NCBI GenBank assembly: GCA_964554105.1
Contig: CAZKNF010000096.1
Coordinates: forward strand, 1 to 9,764
DNA: 9,764 bases
From: CAZKNF01 sp964554105
GTDB lineage: Bacteria; Bacteroidota; Rhodothermia; Rhodothermales; VXPQ01
Direction: 5' to 3'
The translations under genes and the position numbers were made by a program. The notes under the pieces were generated by a model. That model was not told where the DNA came from. It saw only the letters and a list, made by a program, of their open reading frames with translations, and made no database searches. Shown here in pieces: positions 5,796 to 9,764 of the stretch (position 1 is its first letter; the number at the start of each line of letters is the position of its first letter).

Positions 5796-5812
5796 TGGAT
5801 GTCCTCCATCCA
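5796..5812 (+). repeat. hairpin upstream of the LuxR gene
   Basis: TGGATG (5796-5801) and CATCCA (5807-5812) can form a 6-bp stem with a 5-base loop, extendable by one G-T pair. It ends 15 bases before the chosen LuxR start codon at 5828, where no ribosome binding site is visible. It may be an operator half-pair or mRNA structure; if translation starts at 5723 it would lie within the coding region. Confidence 0.3.
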
Positions 5813-5827
5813 TTGCCCTGCTCGATT

Positions 5828-6970
5828 ATGAGTGTTCACCTGTCGGCGCCCGACCTGGCGCGCCTTGAAGCGGCTTCCCGCGTTCTGGTTTCGCCCCTCA
5901 CCTCTCCAACGATCGACGCTTGGCGCTCGTCCGTCAACTCTGCCGTCGGCGAGCTCTTCCGAGCTCATAAAACACTCATGATGCTGCCGGGATACGGCGA
6001 TCTTTACAACACCGAAACCGCACCCGACGTCGTCGAACGAATGCGGGACTACGTCGAGCTCGCCGCCACGGGCGACCACGTCGTGAAAGATCCGGTGGTC
6101 GATCTCTGGCACCGGCTCCGCCGTCGCCAACACGTGGACGTCTTCTCATGGGCGATCAACGCGCAGATGATCGGGCAATTCGGATATCCGATGGAGGCTT
6201 CCGAATTTACGAACTACACCGTAGTCGAGACCGGCAGTAAGGATTTCCTCGGTGTCTACACCACGGTACCTGAAGGTGAGGTGCTTCTATGGGTGCTGCT
6301 GGAGCGGTCGGATGTTCATCCGTTCGGGGAGGATGCCGCGATGCTGATGCGGGCACTGCTTCCGTCCTTCAACGCCGGACTGGACGCCATCTCACGCTAC
6401 AATGCCCATCGCCAGACGCTGGATGCGGTCTCTGAGCCGCTCATCGTCTTCGGCCGCGGCGGCTTCGAGCGTTATCGGAATACGGCCTTCGTTCAGATGC
6501 TCGATGCGGAAGCGGAGCGTGAGAAGATCATGATGGAGGTAATGCGGCTCGCCATCTCCGTTCAGCCGTTTGGAATGGTTCCGAGTTCCACGGTTCCATT
6601 ATCCTCGCCCTTCGCAGCGCCCCAGCGCACGCTTCGCACGACGAGCGCATCGTACGACCTGCGTGCCTCGGTCGTTGGGCCCAACATGTTCGACAGCGAG
6701 ACGGCCGTGATCATCACCTTGACGCGACAGGGGCCGCCGGCACTGCCTTCCGCCGGTAATCTCCGTGACCGGTTCGGATTGACCGCCCGAGAAGCGGAGG
6801 TGGCCATCCTCCTCGCCGAGGGGCTCTCCAACTCGGAGATCGCCGAACGGCTATTTCTCAGCCCCCATACGGCACGTAGGCATACGGCCAACATCTTCGG
6901 AAAACTAGACGTAACATCGCGGAAGGCCCTGGCTCTTCGATTTCTATGTCAAACGTTCATCGCAGGATGA
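5828..6970 (+). CDS. LuxR-type regulator with N-terminal GAF/PAS-like sensory region
   Basis: A 380-residue regulator. The C-terminal 60 residues are a clear GerE/LuxR helix-turn-helix: LTAREAEVAILLAEGLSNSE (318-337) then IAERLFLSPHTARRHTANIF and GKLDVTSRKAL. The N-terminal 310 residues form an unnamed sensory region. Residues about 30-190 resemble a GAF-like fold (a PFGEDAAMLMRALLPSFNAG segment at its end is typical). Residues about 197-225 resemble a PAS start (DAVSEPLIVFGRGGFERYRN). There is no receiver domain, so it is not a phosphorelay response regulator, and no ligand can be named. ATG 5828 begins a natural N-terminus (MSVHLSAPDLARLEAASRVL). An in-frame ATG at 5723 follows GAGGAAA at some distance, but its extra 35 residues look non-coding. 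The 3' end overlaps the opposing beta-propeller gene by 14 bp; regulation of that gene or its neighbour is a guess. Confidence 0.88.
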   Translation: MSVHLSAPDLARLEAASRVLVSPLTSPTIDAWRSSVNSAVGELFRAHKTLMMLPGYGDLYNTETAPDVVERMRDYVELAATGDHVVKDPVVDLWHRLRRRQHVDVFSWAINAQMIGQFGYPMEASEFTNYTVVETGSKDFLGVYTTVPEGEVLLWVLLERSDVHPFGEDAAMLMRALLPSFNAGLDAISRYNAHRQTLDAVSEPLIVFGRGGFERYRNTAFVQMLDAEAEREKIMMEVMRLAISVQPFGMVPSSTVPLSSPFAAPQRTLRTTSASYDLRASVVGPNMFDSETAVIITLTRQGPPALPSAGNLRDRFGLTAREAEVAILLAEGLSNSEIAERLFLSPHTARRHTANIFGKLDVTSRKALALRFLCQTFIAG

Positions 6971-8252
6971 GGCGCCGTCCGGCTCGCGTCACTCCTTGTG
7001 CGCGGATAGTGAACGTGTAGATGCCGGGCACGATCGAATCATCGGCAATGGCTACTTCGTGAAAGCCGGCTTGCAGCCCTTTGAGGTCCGCTTTACGGAC
7101 ACACTCCCCACCTGGACCGTAAAGTTCAATTCGGACATCCTCGGATTGATGCATGGTCAACCTGACAGTCGTCCCCGCCTGAAGCGTCTGCTCGTCCTGC
7201 AGCGTCAGTGCGGATGAAGGGATGACGCTCTCGTGCGAATACACCTGCAGACGATAGATCCCTCGATCCCCCGTCCCCAGTAGGACACTCGTTGCTGTGG
7301 CAACGACGGCGGATGGCGAGGCCGTCTGTGGAAGCCCGTCGTTGAACGGCGTCCAGGCTTCGGCGCCGTAGCACCATCTGTTGATGGAACGGTCATGCGG
7401 CGTCTGCATGACGGCGAGTACGATCGGTCCTGCCGTCGCCGTGCTTCGCACGATTGCCTTACGCGGCGGATCAGGGAGGCCGACCCAGAAGACTCCGCCA
7501 TCCTCAGAGAACCACACGCCGCGCGGGCTCCACGCCATCAGCCCGTTGTCCTCCGTCCCGGCAAGTCCGATGGGAGCCGCTGGAGCATTGGAGTCCGACG
7601 CCACACGGCCGCCTTCCTCGTCGATCAGCAAGAGTCCCTGCGCTGAGGCACCCATCAGGCGGCCCCCGACGGCGACCAGGGACGTCACGGCCGCACGGGC
7701 GTCATATGCCTCCCCGTCGGAACCCATAGCGTTCCAGCAGGTCGCCGCACGCCCGGAGATGACACGCGTAAAAATTCCGTGTCGCTGCGTTCCGGCATAA
7801 AGTACATGATTCGCCTCAGCCATCGACGTGACGACCGCACTTCGCGGCAGACCCACGCCGGCATCCTCCCAGCCAGAGTAAATCCCAGCTTGAAAGTAGC
7901 ACGCGCCTAGCACGCCCTCCCCCAACAGGCTGACGTGGACGGCTTCGGACCCGGCGAGGAGGGCTGTCACGAGGAGATTTTCCGGAATCTCCGGCCACGG
8001 CGCCGACCACGACGCTCCGTCATCATCCGAGTGCAAGACGAGGTGCGCTCCATCCGCCTCGATAAGCGCCACGCAGTTCGCTCCAGAGGCGGAGAAGGCG
8101 AGTACGGTACCGCGCGTCACGTTCGTCGGCTGCCAGGCCGCGGGCCCCAGTTGTTCGAGAGGATCCACTTCGGAGGTGCTCCATGATGAAACTACGGCGC
8201 CATGATAGATCCGATTACCGGTCTCCGCATGGCCCGAACGTGCCATTTCCAC
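6957..8252 (-). CDS. Asp-box beta-propeller protein with T9SS-like C-terminal sorting domain, no signal peptide seen
   Basis: A 431-residue protein. Residues 1-340 carry short repeated strands of a beta-propeller, with two Asp-box motifs, SDDDGASW (75-82) and SEDGGVFW (249-256), and blade turns such as NHVLYAGTQRHGIFTRV and SVLLGTGDRGIYRLQV. Asp boxes are typical of sialidase-like and photosystem-stability-like propellers. Residues about 360-431 form a type A T9SS sorting domain: VRIELYGPGGECVRKADL, LQAGFHEVAIADDSIVPGIY and the ending RRLILR; the PNPFN linker is missing. T9SS cargo needs a Sec signal, yet the frame opens only 5 codons above the GTG at 8252 (TGA at 8268-8270) and has no hydrophobic leader. 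The start is therefore uncertain: GTG 8252, ATG 8246, or an original 5' end lost by frameshift or deletion. Its 3' end overlaps the LuxR gene, and it diverges from another T9SS gene. Confidence 0.8.
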   Translation of the reverse strand: MEMARSGHAETGNRIYHGAVVSSWSTSEVDPLEQLGPAAWQPTNVTRGTVLAFSASGANCVALIEADGAHLVLHSDDDGASWSAPWPEIPENLLVTALLAGSEAVHVSLLGEGVLGACYFQAGIYSGWEDAGVGLPRSAVVTSMAEANHVLYAGTQRHGIFTRVISGRAATCWNAMGSDGEAYDARAAVTSLVAVGGRLMGASAQGLLLIDEEGGRVASDSNAPAAPIGLAGTEDNGLMAWSPRGVWFSEDGGVFWVGLPDPPRKAIVRSTATAGPIVLAVMQTPHDRSINRWCYGAEAWTPFNDGLPQTASPSAVVATATSVLLGTGDRGIYRLQVYSHESVIPSSALTLQDEQTLQAGTTVRLTMHQSEDVRIELYGPGGECVRKADLKGLQAGFHEVAIADDSIVPGIYTFTIRAQGVTRAGRRLILR

Positions 8253-8257
8253 CGAGA

Positions 8258-8311
8258 TTAAAATGGCTCATTCGAGCCATGCGCACGCGCGGTGCGTCGC
8301 CTTAAAATGGC
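8258..8311. promoter_or_regulatory. repeats in the divergent T9SS-gene intergenic region
   Basis: TTAAAATGGC occurs twice in the same orientation (8258-8267 and 8302-8311), 44 bases apart, or four helical turns. Between them lie a perfect 7-bp hairpin ATGGCTC (8263-8269) / GAGCCAT (8274-8280) with a 4-base loop, and a GC-rich one, CGCAC (8282-8286) / GTGCG (8292-8296). The cluster sits in the control region of two divergent T9SS-type genes and could be a regulator binding site. The first copy overlaps the possible 5' end of the beta-propeller gene. Confidence 0.4.
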
Positions 8312-8361
8312 AGCTGTCGGTATCCCAGCTCGAGATCCGTCAGTACAACGCACACCAATCA

Positions 8362-8376
8362 TGTCCTATGAGGACA
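8362..8376 (+). promoter_or_regulatory. hairpin at the ribosome binding site of the T9SS substrate gene
   Basis: TGTCCT (8362-8367) and AGGACA (8371-8376) form a perfect 6-bp stem with a 3-base loop. The likely ribosome binding site AGG (8376-8378) lies at its 3' edge, 8 bases before the ATG at 8387, so the stem may limit translation. The short reading frames starting at 8361 (6 codons) and 8368 (11 codons) overlap it; I do not call them genes. Confidence 0.35.
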
Positions 8377-8386
8377 GGTAAGAACG

Positions 8387-9764
8387 ATGGAATCCGCTAC
8401 TAACAAGTCATGGCCCTGGAGCTTGGTACTACTCGGGCTCACCGCCCTCGCCGCCTTCTCCGCTCTTTTCGGATCCGCCGTACCGGCGAGTGCCCAGATG
8501 ACTCCCAACGATCAGCGGCTGCTGCAGCACATTCAGCCTCGCGGCCACCAGGCTCTTCGGACGATCAGTCGCGCAAACGCGTCTACGGATCAGCCCCTTT
8601 TGCTCGACCAGCGCTGGATGTACGAATGGAATGGTGCTGACTGGGCTCATGTCGCCCAGACCGTTTTTGTGTACGATCAAATCAATCGCACGGAAGAGTG
8701 GCAGTTTGTCTGGACCGGCTCGGCGATGATGAATCAGTCTCGCACCACGTATCAGCTCGCGTCCGGCCACACGCTTATCGAGCTCCATGAGGGATTCGAT
8801 ACCGAGACCTCCTCATTCTACGAGATGGATCGTTATCTGTACGAGTACTTGTTCGACCTCTATACCGGTGAGCCGCTCTTCCTTCGCACCATGACGTACG
8901 AGACAAAGATCGGTGACGTATGGCATCCGATCGAGCGAACGATCTACACACAGTCTACCGAAACCGAGCTCGTCGGCGAAGTAGATGAGTGGGAAGGCCA
9001 AGGTTGGACGCCGCGCGAACGATTTACCATGCTCGAAACGGAGCAAGGCGTCGTGCAGACGGAAGAAATGCACGGCGTTGACGGATGGACCAACACCGTG
9101 AGGACGACGTTTCCTGGCTTCACCATCGAACGCCTTCGCGAGACGACCGACGCGTACATAGAGTACTTCCTGGATTATGGAGGGCTGAACGTCGGCGCTC
9201 ACCTCTATCCGAATTACATCGCGGAAGAATGGAACGGACAAAGCTGGGAGCCCGCCGAACGTAAGATGCCGCTCGTGATGGATCCCGACGTCGGCAACGG
9301 CCTCTTTTTCACCGGAGCCGTCTACGAGTCCTGGGTAGAGAACCAGTGGGTCGCGGAACACCGTCAGGTGACCACGCAACGGATGTCGGACGAGATGCCG
9401 GTGCAGGCGACGCTCGCCATCTCCACCGACAATACCTGGCTGACGACCCTCATTGAGACGTTTGAGTACCACAACGACGGTGAGATGACACGCGCCGTAC
9501 AACAGGTTGATATGGGCGAAGGCCTCGAGAACAGCCTCCAGTTCGTATTCCTGTGGGACCGTTTCTCCGTCGGCGTAGAGGATGATGAAATCCCGGCTGC
9601 GTATACGCTGGACCCGGCGTATCCGAACCCATTTAATCCGGCCACGAGCATTCAATATCGTCTATCATCCGCCGGCCCCCTGTCCATCCGCGCCTACGAC
9701 GCCCTCGGACGCCACGTGGCAACGCTCTTCGACGGCAGCCAGGTCGCGGGTACGCACGAGGTGA
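8387..9764 (+). CDS. secreted T9SS substrate with W-x4-W repeats (3' end outside window)
   Basis: An uninterrupted frame of 459 codons to the window edge. Residues 1-36 form a Sec signal peptide (KSWPWSLVLLGLTALAAF core, cleavage after PASA before Gln37). The body is rich in Trp, Tyr, Glu and Thr and contains degenerate repeats with two tryptophans five apart: EWNGADW (81/86), EWEGQGW (202/207), EWNGQSW (282/287) and SWVENQW (316/321), usually followed by a polar strand with Glu-Arg or a similar pair. After a linker, AAYTLDPAYPNPFNPATSIQ (PNPFNP at 413-418) opens a type A T9SS sorting domain that continues with RAYDALGRHVATLFDGSQVAGTHEV; roughly 20-30 C-terminal residues are beyond the window. 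The protein should cross the inner membrane by Sec and the outer membrane by T9SS, and be anchored or released. No catalytic motif is visible. AGG lies 8 bases before the ATG. Confidence 0.9.
   Translation, partial: MESATNKSWPWSLVLLGLTALAAFSALFGSAVPASAQMTPNDQRLLQHIQPRGHQALRTISRANASTDQPLLLDQRWMYEWNGADWAHVAQTVFVYDQINRTEEWQFVWTGSAMMNQSRTTYQLASGHTLIELHEGFDTETSSFYEMDRYLYEYLFDLYTGEPLFLRTMTYETKIGDVWHPIERTIYTQSTETELVGEVDEWEGQGWTPRERFTMLETEQGVVQTEEMHGVDGWTNTVRTTFPGFTIERLRETTDAYIEYFLDYGGLNVGAHLYPNYIAEEWNGQSWEPAERKMPLVMDPDVGNGLFFTGAVYESWVENQWVAEHRQVTTQRMSDEMPVQATLAISTDNTWLTTLIETFEYHNDGEMTRAVQQVDMGEGLENSLQFVFLWDRFSVGVEDDEIPAAYTLDPAYPNPFNPATSIQYRLSSAGPLSIRAYDALGRHVATLFDGSQVAGTHEV

Noticed and set aside
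5723..5827. 35-residue N-terminal extension of the LuxR regulator from ATG 5723
   Set aside because: The extension is Pro/Leu-rich and does not look like coding sequence; the AGGA upstream is too distant to decide the matter, so ATG 5828 is preferred with some doubt.
7381..7800. Plus-strand open frames opposite the beta-propeller gene
   Set aside because: Low-complexity Pro/Arg/Ala-rich products, while the minus strand shows Asp boxes and a sorting domain.
8813..9655. 280-codon minus-strand open frame opposite the secreted T9SS gene
   Set aside because: The opposite strand encodes a continuous protein with signal peptide, repeats and sorting domain; the minus-strand product looks like a codon mirror image.
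1..9764. CRISPR array, tRNA/rRNA genes, insertion sequence ends, defence or toxin-antitoxin module
   Set aside because: Reading both strands, I saw no regularly spaced repeats, cloverleaf-like segment, terminal inverted repeats with a transposase, or defence-protein motifs.

Overview
The window looks like part of a metagenome-assembled or draft genome from the Rhodothermota/Bacteroidota side of the tree. The best evidence is a secreted protein with a PNPFNP linker leading into a C-terminal type IX secretion (T9SS) sorting domain, a second protein ending in a T9SS-like sorting domain, and a lipoprotein resembling Bacteroidota families. Base composition is fairly GC-rich (hand-counted lines run from about 48% in the lipoprotein gene to about 67% in the peptidase gene). 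Three runs of exactly 100 N (1393-1492, 2581-2680, 4243-4342) are scaffold gaps of unknown true length, so the sequence is four contigs placed in order, and linkage across each gap is an assembler inference.

Contig 1 (1-1392) holds a divergent pair: a small cupin protein on the minus strand and a TetR-family regulator on the plus strand. Their shared intergenic region has a good sigma-70-like promoter for the cupin gene and two candidate operators. Contig 2 (1493-2580) holds the end of a single-span membrane protein, a three-span membrane protein and a PhnB-like VOC protein. Contig 3 (2681-4242) holds the 3' part of an HPF/RaiA-like ribosome-associated protein and a complete, exported DmpA/BapA-type P1 peptidase.

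Contig 4 (4343-9764) starts with a hairpin-rich leader and a lipoprotein of lower GC than the peptidase gene. Directly after the lipoprotein stop codon, and in the same frame, lies the orphaned C-terminal tail of a ClpP protease with the catalytic Asp position changed to Asn. A LuxR-type regulator follows; its 3' end overlaps by 14 bp a minus-strand Asp-box beta-propeller gene with a T9SS-like C-terminal domain but no visible signal peptide. Divergent from that gene is a secreted T9SS substrate that runs off the window.

The genes do not form one obvious pathway. The coherent units are the cupin/TetR pair (probable local regulation) and the two divergent T9SS-type surface or secreted proteins next to a LuxR regulator. 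I found no CRISPR array, RNA gene, transposase or defence system. The most unusual elements are the ClpP remnant, the beta-propeller gene without an export signal, and the structured non-coding leaders.
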